DNA of 64,000 nucleotides from Halalkalibacter oceani. GTDB lineage: Bacteria > Bacillota > Bacilli > Bacillales > Bacillaceae_D. The stretch lies in assembly GCF_023715705.1 (NCBI RefSeq), contig NZ_JAMBOS010000023.1, positions 1 to 64,000 of the forward strand. The letters are read 5' to 3'. Shown here piece after piece: positions 35,092 to 43,445 of the stretch; the stretch's first letter is position 1; every line of letters begins with the position of its first letter. The notes beneath the pieces are model-generated. The model was given only the letters and a program-made list of their open reading frames with translations. It was not told the DNA's origin and ran no database searches. Both the position numbers and the translations under genes were made by a program.

Positions 35092-35262
35092 ATGAATAAG
35101 GAGATTACAGATATAGAAAAGCCATATAGTAAGATAGCTGAAATGTTGGGTAGACCTCAGCCAAATCCTGAGGATATTCATGTAAATGATAAAGGAATTA
35201 TTATAATAGAAGTAGGTAGACCTAATATAAATAATTTAGTGAGGAATGCCCTGAGCCTGTAA
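35092..35262 (+). CDS. Small element-borne protein
   Basis: The product is 56 aa from ATG 35092 with GGGAGAGGTACAGT upstream. The sequence runs MNKEITDIEKPYSKIAEMLG, then RPQPNPEDIHVND and a hydrophobic GIIIIEVG strand. It is CpG-free like the rest of the element. It is followed by a terminator (35254-35280: AGCCT, AGGCT, then T7). Family not recognised. Confidence 0.55.
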   Translation: MNKEITDIEKPYSKIAEMLGRPQPNPEDIHVNDKGIIIIEVGRPNINNLVRNALSL

Positions 35263-35280
35263 GGTTTTAAGGCTTTTTTT
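35254..35280 (+). terminator. Terminator at the right end of the element
   Basis: AGCCT (35254-35258) pairs with AGGCT (35270-35274), followed by seven T. It lies about 40 bp before the right attachment core. Confidence 0.6.
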
Positions 35281-35290
35281 ATTTGTCTAA

Positions 35291-35974
35291 TTAATGGAAT
35301 GAAATATTAAACATACTATACATCAGATGAACCTCGTGACGCTGACAGCCCATTTCCACAATTTGCTCATGAATTTTTTCAATATGAGGCAAGGTTCGTT
35401 TATTGAGCATCGTTTCAGCGGAAACAAGCACCCCCTCGCTTGTCAGGGCCCTCGCATTGTCTACCATGCGATGAAACAGCTTCGCACGATGGGCGAAGCT
35501 CGGCTTTCTGTCCATCACGGCAAAGCCGATGTCGGCAAAATCATCAACGCTGCTATAATTGTGAGAAATATGAAGTACATCTAAATACGGGATAATCTTT
35601 TCATACCGCTTTAAATCGAGCGTTAAATTCGAATTGATTTGCGTCCGGGCGCCTCGTTCGCGGGCATATTTCAGCAGGGGAACGACGTATTGATCAACCG
35701 ATTTCAGCGAAAGCATCGGCTCTCCGCCCGTGATGCTGAAGGCGCGTAAATGCGGGATTTCATCGAGACGGCTGATCAGCAAATCAAGCGGCAGCGGCTC
35801 GGCTTCCTTTGTCGTCAACGTATAGCCGACGGCGCAATGCTCGCAGCGCATATTGCATAAAGTGGTCGTCGTTATTTCAATATTCGTTAAGGTAAGCCGG
35901 CCAAATTCTTTCATATCCTGATAAGCTTCCCACGGATCATGGTTTGGGGTAATTGCCGGTAATGTATGAATCAC
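35291..35974 (-). pseudogene. yfkAB: Host yfkAB 5' portion, cut off by the element
   Basis: This 227-aa frame carries the host's own YfkAB N-terminus (CNMRCEHC radical SAM motif, SITGGEPMLS) up to HEVHLMY. It then gains seven unrelated residues (SMFNISFH region) from the element before a stop. It lacks the C-terminal CxCxxxxC part. It is CpG-rich (about 53 CpG in 650 bp), unlike the paralogous segment at 31363-32028. Excision would rejoin it in frame with 30853-31356. Confidence 0.88.
35318..35323. other. Inferred right attachment core
   Basis: ATACAT (+), codons ATG TAT of HLMYS on the minus strand. Host DNA lies to the right, element DNA to the left. Confidence 0.65.
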
Positions 35975-36142
35975 AAAACATCGTACTCCTTTTTATTGTA
36001 GCTCCTATAACTAAAAAAACATCATGCCACTATCATACCGTATCGGCACGTGAAAATTCCACCCTGCAATCCGCATTGTTCAGAAGGAGGCAATCTGTTA
36101 AACTTTGAATACGATACTTGCAGTTTGAAGGAGAGAATCTAT

Positions 36143-36331
36143 TTGGGCGGAGCAATTCACGATAAAAAAACACAATTACATTATTTACAAAATCGGTTTG
36201 ATCTTGTTATGCAGATGCTGGAAACGATTGATCCTGACGAAGCGGGAGTGGAAGAGATTGACCGCCTGCTCGCGATCCTCGATGAGATTGAGCTGAAATG
36301 CAAGCAGTTCAGACATGATTGGTCTGAATAA
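36143..36331 (+). CDS. SE1561-family small protein
   Basis: The product is 62 aa from TTG 36143, chosen because GAAGGAG lies eight bases upstream and family members start M-G-x-A-I. It is an acidic helical protein (GGAIHDKKTQLHYLQNRFDL, then IDPDEAGVEEIDRLLAILDEIELKCKQF). The family is common in Bacillales and uncharacterised. The phosphatase gene follows within 9 bp. Confidence 0.65.
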   Translation: MGGAIHDKKTQLHYLQNRFDLVMQMLETIDPDEAGVEEIDRLLAILDEIELKCKQFRHDWSE

Positions 36332-36339
36332 GGAGCTGA

Positions 36340-36984
36340 ATGGCAATGAATGTCTTTTTCATTCGTCACGGAGAGTCAATGGGGAACCGGCAGGGAAAGA
36401 TTCAAGGTTCAATGGACTTTGAGCTGTCCGAGCTCGGTAGCAAACAGGCCCATCTGCTCGCCGTTTATTCCGAAAACTTAGCACTCGATTATCTTTACAG
36501 CAGCGATTTAACACGGGCCTATGATACGGCAAAAGCGATTGCCGCACACAATCGGCTTGACGTCAAAAGGTGGACAAAGGTGCGTGAAGTTCACTTAGGG
36601 CCGTTGCAGGGGCTGTCCCGTTCCGACATTTATGAACGCTTTCCGGAGACGAAGGAGCGTTCGATTTTGACCTCGGGACTGGACGGAACGGAAAGCGTTG
36701 AGCAGCTTACACAGCGCTGCCGCTTGGTCGTTGAACAGCTGCTGCTTGCCCATCAAAATGACAATGTAGGGATCGTCTCGCATGGCGGATTTATTAGCAT
36801 TTTGCTGACCTATTTGTTAGCGGGAGAGCAGTGGCCGTCTCTGCACCGGGCATTCCAGATTGGCAATACGAGCATCACCCATGTGGAGTGGACAAAGGAA
36901 CAGAAGCCGCTGATCCACTATACGAATCAGACGGTTCATCTCTCCTCGTTACTGGAACCAAGCACTAAAATCGGCTTGCTATAG
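36340..36984 (+). CDS. Histidine phosphatase (phosphoglycerate-mutase superfamily)
   Basis: The product is 214 aa (ATG 36340 or 36346). The phospho-histidine signature FFIRHGESMGNRQGKIQG, conserved YSSDLTRAYDTAKAI, HLGPLQGLSRSDI and the second catalytic His in VGIVSHGGFISILL are all present. The family covers PhoE-like broad phosphatases and cobalamin-pathway phosphatases; the substrate cannot be read from sequence. Confidence 0.85.
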   Translation: MAMNVFFIRHGESMGNRQGKIQGSMDFELSELGSKQAHLLAVYSENLALDYLYSSDLTRAYDTAKAIAAHNRLDVKRWTKVREVHLGPLQGLSRSDIYERFPETKERSILTSGLDGTESVEQLTQRCRLVVEQLLLAHQNDNVGIVSHGGFISILLTYLLAGEQWPSLHRAFQIGNTSITHVEWTKEQKPLIHYTNQTVHLSSLLEPSTKIGLL

Positions 36985-36998
36985 GAAGGGCAGACCGG

Positions 36999-37036
36999 AC
37001 TTGGGTAAAAGGTAAAAACAATCTTTTATCCAAGCC
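36999..37036 (+). terminator. Terminator hairpin after phosphatase gene
   Basis: CTTGGGTAAAAG pairs with CTTTTATCCAAG across an A-rich loop; same AAAAGG-type tip as other gaps here. Confidence 0.55.
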
Positions 37037-37159
37037 TTATGCCAACTCTTTCCTCGCGATAATCATGCTACTTTTTCCTTTCGGAATGTTTCGACTAGCA
37101 TTATAATAGGAGAGGATGAATGTGACTAAGGAGATTACATAGAGGAAAGGGAGAGGAAA

Positions 37160-38704
37160 ATGCAAAAGCTACAAGAAAGCATGTACCAATTGATTGTCGA
37201 AACGTCTACCAACCTGCCCAATGATGTCCGGCGTGCTATCGTGAAGGCCAAGCAGCAGGAAAACGCAGGGACGCGTGCGGCGTTATCGCTTTCTACGATT
37301 ACAGAGAATATTGAAATGGCGGATGATAAAATTTCGCCGATTTGTCAGGATACGGGAATGCCGACCTTTAAAATTAAAACGCCGATCGGAGTCAATCAGC
37401 TTGAAGTGAAACGGGCAATTCATGCAGCGATGGAGCAGGCGACGGCGGATGGAAAGCTTCGCCCTAATTCCGTTGATTCGTTGACAGGCAAAAATTCAGG
37501 TAACAATCTCGGTGAAGGAACGCCGGTCATTTACTTTGAACAATGGGAAAAGGACTATATCGACGCGCGCTTGATTTTGAAAGGCGGCGGCTGTGAGAAT
37601 AAAAACATTCAATATAGCCTGCCAGCTGAGCTTGAAGGACTTGGACGGGCAGGACGCGATCTTGATGGTATCCGCAAATGCATTATGCATTCTGTCTATC
37701 AGGCACAGGGCCAGGGATGCAGCGCGGGCTTTATCGGCGTCGGCATCGGTGGAGACCGGACTTCCAGTTATTCGCTGGCGAAGGAGCAGCTGTTCCGCAC
37801 CGTGGATGACGTCAATCCGAACGAAGATCTGCGCAAGCTGGAGGATTATGTGATGGAACATGCCAATGAGCTTGGCATTGGAACGATGGGCTTCGGCGGG
37901 GAAGCGACACTGCTCGGCTGTAAAATCGGAGCGATGAATCGTCTGCCGGCCAGCTTCTTTGTTTCCGTTGCCTATAATTGCTGGGCATACCGCCGTTTGG
38001 GCATTGTCATTGATCAGGAAACAGGCGGAATTAAGGAATGGCTTTACAAGGACGGAGAGACCGTTGACTTGAATGCCGCATCGAAGGAAGTGGCAGTTGC
38101 GGCCGAGGAGAAGAGCGAGGTCCGTGAGGTAGTGCTGGAAGCGCCGATTACGGAAGAGAAGATCCGTGAGCTTAAAGTCGGAGATGTCGTCATTATCAAT
38201 GGCATGATTCACACAGGCCGTGATGCGATCCATCACCACTTGATCGATCATGATGCGCCAATTGATTTGGACGGTCAGATCATTTACCACTGTGGTCCGG
38301 TTATGCTGAAGGATGACAAGGGTGAGTGGCATGTGAAAGCGGCCGGTCCGACAACAAGTATCCGTGAGGAGCCGTATCAAGGCGATATTATGAAGAAGTT
38401 CGGCATCCGTGCTGTCATCGGTAAAGGCGGGATGGGGCCAAAAACGCTGAAAGCGCTTGAGGAGCACGGAGGTGTTTATTTAAACGCGATCGGCGGCGCG
38501 GCGCAATATTATGCCGACTGTATTAAGAAGGTGCACGGCGTTGACCTGATGGAATTCGGTATTCCGGAAGCGATGTGGCACCTCGAAGTAGAAGGATTTG
38601 CGGCGATTGTCACGATGGATTCGCATGGTAACAGCCTGCATGCTGATGTCGCCAAAACATCGCTTGAAAAGCTGGAGCAATTTAAAGAGCCAGTGTTTAA
38701 ATAA
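37160..38704 (+). CDS. fumA: Class I (Fe-S) fumarate hydratase
   Basis: The 514-aa single polypeptide contains both the alpha part (ISPICQDTGMPTF, LKGGGCENKNIQYS and GQGCSAGFIGVGIGGDRTSSY, whose cysteines hold the 4Fe-4S cluster) and the beta part (GDVVIINGMIHTGRDAIHHHL, then GKGGMGPKTLKALEEHG). It interconverts fumarate and malate in the citric acid cycle. RBS AGGAAAGGGAGAGGAAA precedes ATG 37160. It is a single-gene unit closed by a hairpin at 38723. Confidence 0.93.
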   Translation: MQKLQESMYQLIVETSTNLPNDVRRAIVKAKQQENAGTRAALSLSTITENIEMADDKISPICQDTGMPTFKIKTPIGVNQLEVKRAIHAAMEQATADGKLRPNSVDSLTGKNSGNNLGEGTPVIYFEQWEKDYIDARLILKGGGCENKNIQYSLPAELEGLGRAGRDLDGIRKCIMHSVYQAQGQGCSAGFIGVGIGGDRTSSYSLAKEQLFRTVDDVNPNEDLRKLEDYVMEHANELGIGTMGFGGEATLLGCKIGAMNRLPASFFVSVAYNCWAYRRLGIVIDQETGGIKEWLYKDGETVDLNAASKEVAVAAEEKSEVREVVLEAPITEEKIRELKVGDVVIINGMIHTGRDAIHHHLIDHDAPIDLDGQIIYHCGPVMLKDDKGEWHVKAAGPTTSIREEPYQGDIMKKFGIRAVIGKGGMGPKTLKALEEHGGVYLNAIGGAAQYYADCIKKVHGVDLMEFGIPEAMWHLEVEGFAAIVTMDSHGNSLHADVAKTSLEKLEQFKEPVFK

Positions 38705-38722
38705 GCAGCAGAAAACAATTGC

Positions 38723-38770
38723 AGGGATGTCTCGAAAGGCCGACGGCTGGTCCTTTTGCGGCATCCCTTT
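38723..38770 (+). terminator. Terminator of the fumarase gene
   Basis: AGGGATG and CATCCCT form the stem base, with inner AAAGG/CCTTT, followed by five T. Confidence 0.7.
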
Positions 38771-38789
38771 TTCATAAGGAGGGGTAATA

Positions 38790-39614
38790 GTGGATTATCG
38801 CGACTACCAAAGGAGGCAGGCAAAGGCGCTTAAATGGGCAGAGCATTTTATGCTTGGAGCGGCCCTTCTTTAGCTTTTCTATGGTGCTTTAACGGGCTTT
38901 GCCACTTTTTTTGCGGGAAGAGGGGGGCAGGCTCTCCTTTACTTCGTTTTTATCCTGATCATCTGCTACAGCTTTTCCTCCTGGTTTTCGCATTTAGCGA
39001 ACCGGGACATCAAACCGGTTAGGCTTGACAGTGAGGAAACGCTTCTTACAGCTGGACGCCTTCTGTTTACATCAGATATGCATTGGCTGCGGCGCTTTCA
39101 TTTCTTTTCGTTGGATGGCAAGCGTGTCGCCTATGTTGAAGAGGAAGTCTCCTTTCTCCGGCTTTGGAGCGGGCTTTTCCGTTTGATCGGGTTGAGGATG
39201 CTGCTTCCTGTAAGAATGACGTTTCAGATTGATCAAGATCGTCGATTGATGCTGCTGAAAAAAGCGGGAATGTCAGCGCCGTTCGTTCTGCTTGATGAGG
39301 CTGGAGAAGAAATCGGTTATTTCACCCATGATTGGCGGGCTCTTTCGCGCTTTGACGTTCAGCTCCATCAGCGTGGAGTCCAGATTGCGACATTAAGCGG
39401 CGGGCTCGGCGCCATGGAATTTAAGGTAATGGACAAGGAATCACAGCAGCAATTGCTTTTTGTCAGGACAGGCGGAGTTCCGACCGAAGCAATGGAATTA
39501 TTTTCAAATGGGGCCGATATTATTGATCTCGATCCAGCTATGAGTGAACAGCGGCGTCTGCTGGCGCTTGGCTCATTGGTCGCGTTATACACGTATTATC
39601 AGATTAGACGTTGA
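38790..39614 (+). pseudogene. Membrane-anchored protein gene interrupted by an amber codon
   Basis: GTG 38790 follows AAGGAGGGGTAATA. The frame reads VDYRDYQRRQAKALKWAEHF, then MLGAALL, TAG at 38871-38873, and continues in the same frame without another stop to 39614 (274 codons in all). The stop falls inside the first of two N-terminal hydrophobic segments; the second is YFVFILIICYSFSSWF. The remaining soluble part contains DSEETLLTAGRLLFTSD and two beta-rich repeats. Family unknown. The downstream part could be re-initiated at ATG 39078, giving 178 aa. Confidence 0.75.
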
Positions 39615-39677
39615 GCCATACATAAACCATTTCCGCAAGTGCCACACTAACAAAAAAATGAGGGAGATTGATACATC

Positions 39678-40484
39678 ATGCCGAGAAAAATCATCGTTCT
39701 TCTTTTCCTCATGCTGGCGTTCGTGTGCGCAACGAGCATCGAGCCGGCGCTCGCTTATAGCAACAAAACGTATAACTGGAGCTATAAGCCGGAAAAAGAC
39801 AACAAACCGGTCACAACCGAACCTGTTTTTGAAAAATTGCTGGAGGATACAAATGGCGTCTTTATCGGCGATACGACGAAAAAAGAGCTCTATTTGACAT
39901 TCGATAATGGCTATGAAAACGGCTATACCGAAAAGGTGCTTGACGTGTTGCAGGAAAAGCAGGTGCCGGCGACTTTTTTTGTGACGGGGCATTATTTGGA
40001 AACCGCGCCGGAGCTGGTCCAGCGTATGGTGGCTGAAGGTCATATCGTCGGGAATCATTCCTGGCATCACCCGAGCCTGCCAAGCGTCGGCGATGGACGT
40101 TTGATTGACGAGCTGCAAAAAGTGAAGGAGGCTTTCGCGGAGCTGACAGGTGTGAAAGAAATGAATTATTTACGGCCGCCACGGGGGGAATTTAGTGAGC
40201 GGACGTTAGCATTGTCGGAAAAAATCGGCTATACGAATGTATTTTGGTCAATGGCCTACAAGGATTGGGAAGTCGACAAGCAAAAGGGCGGCCAGTATGC
40301 CTACGATCAAATTATGAAACGGATTCATCCCGGCGCGATCATGCTGATTCATTCGGTCTCAAGCGATAATGCCGAAGCGCTGCCGAGCGTGATTGATGAG
40401 GCGAGGGAACTTGGCTATGAATTCAAAAGTCTTGACGACCTGATGCTTAGCAAGCAGCTGCAGCAGTTCCCCTTTCCGCAATAA
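39678..40484 (+). CDS. pdaA: Polysaccharide deacetylase PdaA (muramic-delta-lactam synthesis)
   Basis: The product is 268 aa. The signal peptide MPRKIIVLLFLMLAFVCATS ends near PALA-YS. The NodB-type catalytic domain has ELYLTFDNGYENGYT (motif 1, Asn at the second Asp position as in PdaA), GNHSWHHPSLP (metal histidines), YLRPPRGEFSE and GAIMLIHSVS. PdaA removes acetyl groups from muramic acid so that delta-lactam forms in spore cortex, which is needed for germination. Its presence is good evidence for an endospore former. Monocistronic. Confidence 0.9.
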   Translation: MPRKIIVLLFLMLAFVCATSIEPALAYSNKTYNWSYKPEKDNKPVTTEPVFEKLLEDTNGVFIGDTTKKELYLTFDNGYENGYTEKVLDVLQEKQVPATFFVTGHYLETAPELVQRMVAEGHIVGNHSWHHPSLPSVGDGRLIDELQKVKEAFAELTGVKEMNYLRPPRGEFSERTLALSEKIGYTNVFWSMAYKDWEVDKQKGGQYAYDQIMKRIHPGAIMLIHSVSSDNAEALPSVIDEARELGYEFKSLDDLMLSKQLQQFPFPQ

Positions 40485-40595
40485 AAAGAGATATCGTTGG
40501 CAACATCCGGCAAAATGTGATACATGTAAAACAAGATAAGATCACGATACTGTTGCTTTGCTCAAAAAGTGAACAGGGAGTTGGAGGAGCGTTTC

Positions 40596-41633
40596 ATGGA
40601 AATAGGGATCAGTACATTTGTTGAAACAACACCAGATGTGAACACGGGAAAAACAATTAGTCATGCCGAGCGCATACGGGAAGTTGTCGAGGAAATCGTC
40701 CTCGCCGATCAGGTCGGTCTTGATGTATTTGGCGTCGGCGAGCATCATCGCGAGGATTTTGCCGCTTCTAATCCAGCGGTCATCCTGTCTGCCGCTGCTT
40801 CGCAAACAAAGCGGATCCGTTTGACGAGCGCGGTCACCGTCCTTTCATCGGATGACCCTGTTCGCGTCTTTCAGGAATTTGCCACGCTCGACGCAATTTC
40901 AAACGGACGGGCGGAAATTATGGCGGGACGGGGATCCTTCATCGAGTCGTTTCCGCTCTTCGGCTACGATTTGCACGACTATAATGAGCTGTTTGACGAA
41001 AAACTGGATCTTCTGCTGCAAATCCGTCAATCGGAGAAAGTCACATGGCAGGGCAAGCATCGTCCGGCGATCCGCAATTTAGGCGTCTATCCGCGCCCGG
41101 TGCAGGATCCGCTGCCTGTCTGGATTGGAAGCGGCGGCAATCCTGAGTCGGTCGTCCGCGCCGGTACACTTGGCCTGCCGCTCGTGCTGGCGATCATCGG
41201 CGGCCGCCCGCTTCAATTCGCGCCGCTCGTTCAGCTCTATAAGCAAGCTGCCGCAGAAGCGGGTCATGATCCGGAGAAGCTGACCGTCGCTTCTCACTCC
41301 CATGGCTTCATTGCCGAGGATCGGGAAGAAGCGGCTGACGCTTTTTTCCCGTCAACGCAGCTGGTGATGAACAAGCTGGGCAAAGAGCGGGGCTGGGGCC
41401 ACTATGGCCGGGCGAGCTTCGATGCTGCCCGCAGTCTGGAAGGAGCTTTGTATGTTGGCGATCCGGACACCGTCGCCGAGAAAATCATTCACCTCCGCAA
41501 GAACGTCGGCATCACCCGCTTTATGCTCCATGTTCCTGTCGGCTCGATGCCGCATGAGCAGGTCATGAAAGCAATTGAACTGCTCGGCACGAAAGTCGCA
41601 CCAAAAGTGCGGGAGGAAGTGGAGGGGCTGTAG
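40596..41633 (+). CDS. LLM-class flavin-dependent monooxygenase
   Basis: The product is 345 aa from ATG 40596, with TTGGAGGAGCGTTTC immediately upstream. The luciferase-like TIM barrel reads [24 protein letters not shown], then [27 protein letters not shown] and [12 protein letters not shown]. This matches the alkanal/nitrilotriacetate monooxygenase-type subgroup that uses FMNH2 from a separate reductase. No reductase gene is adjacent and the substrate is unknown. Confidence 0.87.
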   Translation: MEIGISTFVETTPDVNTGKTISHAERIREVVEEIVLADQVGLDVFGVGEHHREDFAASNPAVILSAAASQTKRIRLTSAVTVLSSDDPVRVFQEFATLDAISNGRAEIMAGRGSFIESFPLFGYDLHDYNELFDEKLDLLLQIRQSEKVTWQGKHRPAIRNLGVYPRPVQDPLPVWIGSGGNPESVVRAGTLGLPLVLAIIGGRPLQFAPLVQLYKQAAAEAGHDPEKLTVASHSHGFIAEDREEAADAFFPSTQLVMNKLGKERGWGHYGRASFDAARSLEGALYVGDPDTVAEKIIHLRKNVGITRFMLHVPVGSMPHEQVMKAIELLGTKVAPKVREEVEGL

Positions 41634-41653
41634 TGGCTCCGTTCTATTCAAAG

Positions 41654-41697
41654 AGGCTGTGACAAAAGGTTGTTTTTTTACCTTTTTGTCACAGCCT
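41654..41697 (+). terminator. Terminator hairpin, 16-bp stem
   Basis: AGGCTGTGACAAAAGG pairs with CCTTTTTGTCACAGCCT around a T-rich loop, then AAGCAATGAGCGGAACCGCC, a word family shared with 5355 and 10231. Confidence 0.75.
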
Positions 41698-41730
41698 TTA
41701 AGCAATGAGCGGAACCGCCACGATCTTTTA

Positions 41731-41818
41731 AAGCCCGTTGTGAGTGGGTTTCTCACAACGGGCTTGTGGCGTGTGAAGCCATTGCCAGTAGGTCCAAAGC
41801 TAGTTTTGTCTCAAGCTC
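41731..41818 (-). repeat. 88-bp dispersed repeat, copy 2
   Basis: Reverse complement of this stretch differs from 9685-9772 at only five positions. It ends in the hairpin AAGCCCGTTGTGAG / CTCACAACGGGCTT on the side nearest the monooxygenase gene. Confidence 0.8.
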
Positions 41819-41878
41819 GTTTTTTGAGATGTAAATCAATTCGTACTTTTTGTTCCTAATTTCCCCCATAGCGATCTT

Positions 41879-43090
41879 TTAAGAAATTTTCCCCTTGCCT
41901 CTAAATTCCCCTGCATAATAAATCAATGCAATCACCGGCAAGGTCAGACCAATCAGTAAGGCCGTTTCCCAGCCGCCGCGGGCATAGGCCCATCCGCCAA
42001 CCGCGGATCCGAGCGCACCGCCGGCAAAGAAAATTGCCATAAAAATCCCATTAAGTCGGCTGCGAATCTCGCCGCTCAGTGAAAAGATCGCACGCTGTCC
42101 GAGAACCAAATTCGCTGAAACCCCCATGTCGAGCAAAATAGCCGTTGCCACTAACGTAATCAGCGCGAACATTGAACCGCCTTGGATAACGAGCGGTAGA
42201 ATGAGGGAAATGATCACCAGCGCGAGCGCAACTCCGGTCGCAGGGCGAATCCATCCTCGGTCGGCAAGACGACCGGCAATAGGCGCGGCAAGCGCTCCGG
42301 ATACACCAAGCAAGGCGTACAGCGCAACGCCCTGGTGGGAGAATGAAAAGACAGGCCCAGTCAATAATAAAGGAACTGTTGTCCAGAACAGGCTGAACGT
42401 TCCGAATAAACAAGCGTGATACATCGCCCTACGCCGCAGAACCGGTGTGGTCTTTAACAGATAAAACATCGAGCTGAGCAGCTGCGGATACTTCGTTGTC
42501 GTGACTGGTTTCCTTACTGGCAGTGTCCGAATCAGAATAACGGCCAACACGAGAATGGCTGCGGCCGAGAAATAATAGACGGAGCGCCAGCCCAAATATT
42601 CCGCCATCATACTAGAGACAGGGCGGGCAAGCATGATGCCGAGCAGCAGCCCGCTCATCACGTTCCCAACGTTACGGCCGCGCGTCGCTTCTGGTGATAG
42701 GTGGGCGGCGTATGGCATGAGCATCTGCGCGGCGACCGATCCAATTCCAATAAAGAGAGAGACAGCGAGAAAAGGAATTGCGCTTTTGACAACTCCCGCC
42801 ACCGCCAGCGCAATTGTTGTGAAGAACAATAGTCCGGCAACAAGCTTCCGGTTTTCAATCATATCGCCCAAAGGAACGAGCAGCAATAAACCGATGCCGT
42901 AGCCGATTTGGGTCAGCGTGACGATCAGGCCTGCCGCCTCGGAAGATAATCCGAGCGAGGCGCTGATCGGGCCGACTAGTGGCTGCGAATAATAAATATT
43001 GGCGACGATTAAGCCGCATGCGGTGGCAATAATGAAGATGATCCGCGCTGAAACAGCAGGCTCTCTTGCCTGCTCGTTGATTGCAACCAT
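41879..43090 (-). CDS. MFS drug-type transporter
   Basis: The product is 403 aa from ATG 43090, with AAAGGAGCTTGACC upstream. It has twelve membrane helices; [18 protein letters not shown] is the loop 2-3 motif A, followed by [31 protein letters not shown]. The profile fits DHA1-type exporters of unknown substrate (YnfM/Bcr-like). No regulator is adjacent. Confidence 0.85.
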   Translation of the reverse strand: MVAINEQAREPAVSARIIFIIATACGLIVANIYYSQPLVGPISASLGLSSEAAGLIVTLTQIGYGIGLLLLVPLGDMIENRKLVAGLLFFTTIALAVAGVVKSAIPFLAVSLFIGIGSVAAQMLMPYAAHLSPEATRGRNVGNVMSGLLLGIMLARPVSSMMAEYLGWRSVYYFSAAAILVLAVILIRTLPVRKPVTTTKYPQLLSSMFYLLKTTPVLRRRAMYHACLFGTFSLFWTTVPLLLTGPVFSFSHQGVALYALLGVSGALAAPIAGRLADRGWIRPATGVALALVIISLILPLVIQGGSMFALITLVATAILLDMGVSANLVLGQRAIFSLSGEIRSRLNGIFMAIFFAGGALGSAVGGWAYARGGWETALLIGLTLPVIALIYYAGEFRGKGKIS

Positions 43091-43240
43091 GGTCAAGCTC
43101 CTTTACTAGAGAAAAAGTTGTTCAGAATCCGCTGGCAAATACTTTTACCGCCCGACGCCAGCTCCCTTCTTTTCCGATAAATAACAGTATAATCGTTTCA
43201 GTATGATCAGTCTAATTATTTTGATTAATTAAAAAAAGAG

Positions 43241-43333
43241 AATCCCTGGTTGGCCGATGAGAATATGTCCGGCTTCGTCACTGGCATTACCGTCCCGGTA
43301 GACGGCGGTTTTTTAGCGTATTCCGGTGTATAG
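43241..43333 (+). pseudogene. 3' remnant of a short-chain dehydrogenase gene
   Basis: The frame 43241-43333 encodes NPWLADENMSGFVTGITVPV, then DGGFLAYSGV and a stop. This is the characteristic C-terminal part of SDR oxidoreductases (FVTG...PVDGG). No start or Rossmann part is present upstream, so the gene was lost except for 30 codons. Confidence 0.7.
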
Positions 43334-43346
43334 TGGTCAACGACAA

Positions 43347-43405
43347 AGACCCGATAAAGGAGCAGGCTTCCGGGCCGGTGCTCGGTTTTATCGGGTCTTT
43401 TTTTA
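43347..43405 (+). terminator. Terminator retained after the SDR remnant
   Basis: AAGACCCGATAAA pairs with TTTATCGGGTCTT, followed by a T run, with a GC-rich inner stem. Confidence 0.75.
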
Positions 43406-43445
43406 TAGGCGTGAACGGATAAAGTCTTGTGGGGGCGTTCTTATG

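Larger units (their letters stand above)
31357..35323. mobile_element. Serine-recombinase element integrated in yfkAB
   Basis: Bounded by ATACAT (ATGTAT on the minus strand) at 31357-31362 and 35318-35323; both copies sit in the same reading phase of yfkAB (codons ATG TAT). The element carries its own 5' portion of yfkAB with promoter, a large serine recombinase, a truncated second recombinase, a 56-aa ORF, and a later IS3-type insertion (33862-35056). The CpG-free stretch starts at 31326 and ends at 35334, matching these borders. Joining the outer flanks across ATGTAT restores an uninterrupted host yfkAB. No structural phage, replication or transfer genes remain, so it is either minimal or a remnant. 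Confidence 0.8.

Noticed and set aside
37496-38467. Long open frame antisense to the fumarase gene (323 codons)
   Set aside because: It lies wholly opposite the strongly supported fumarase gene, has no RBS and no recognisable domain; it arises from the codon bias of the sense strand.
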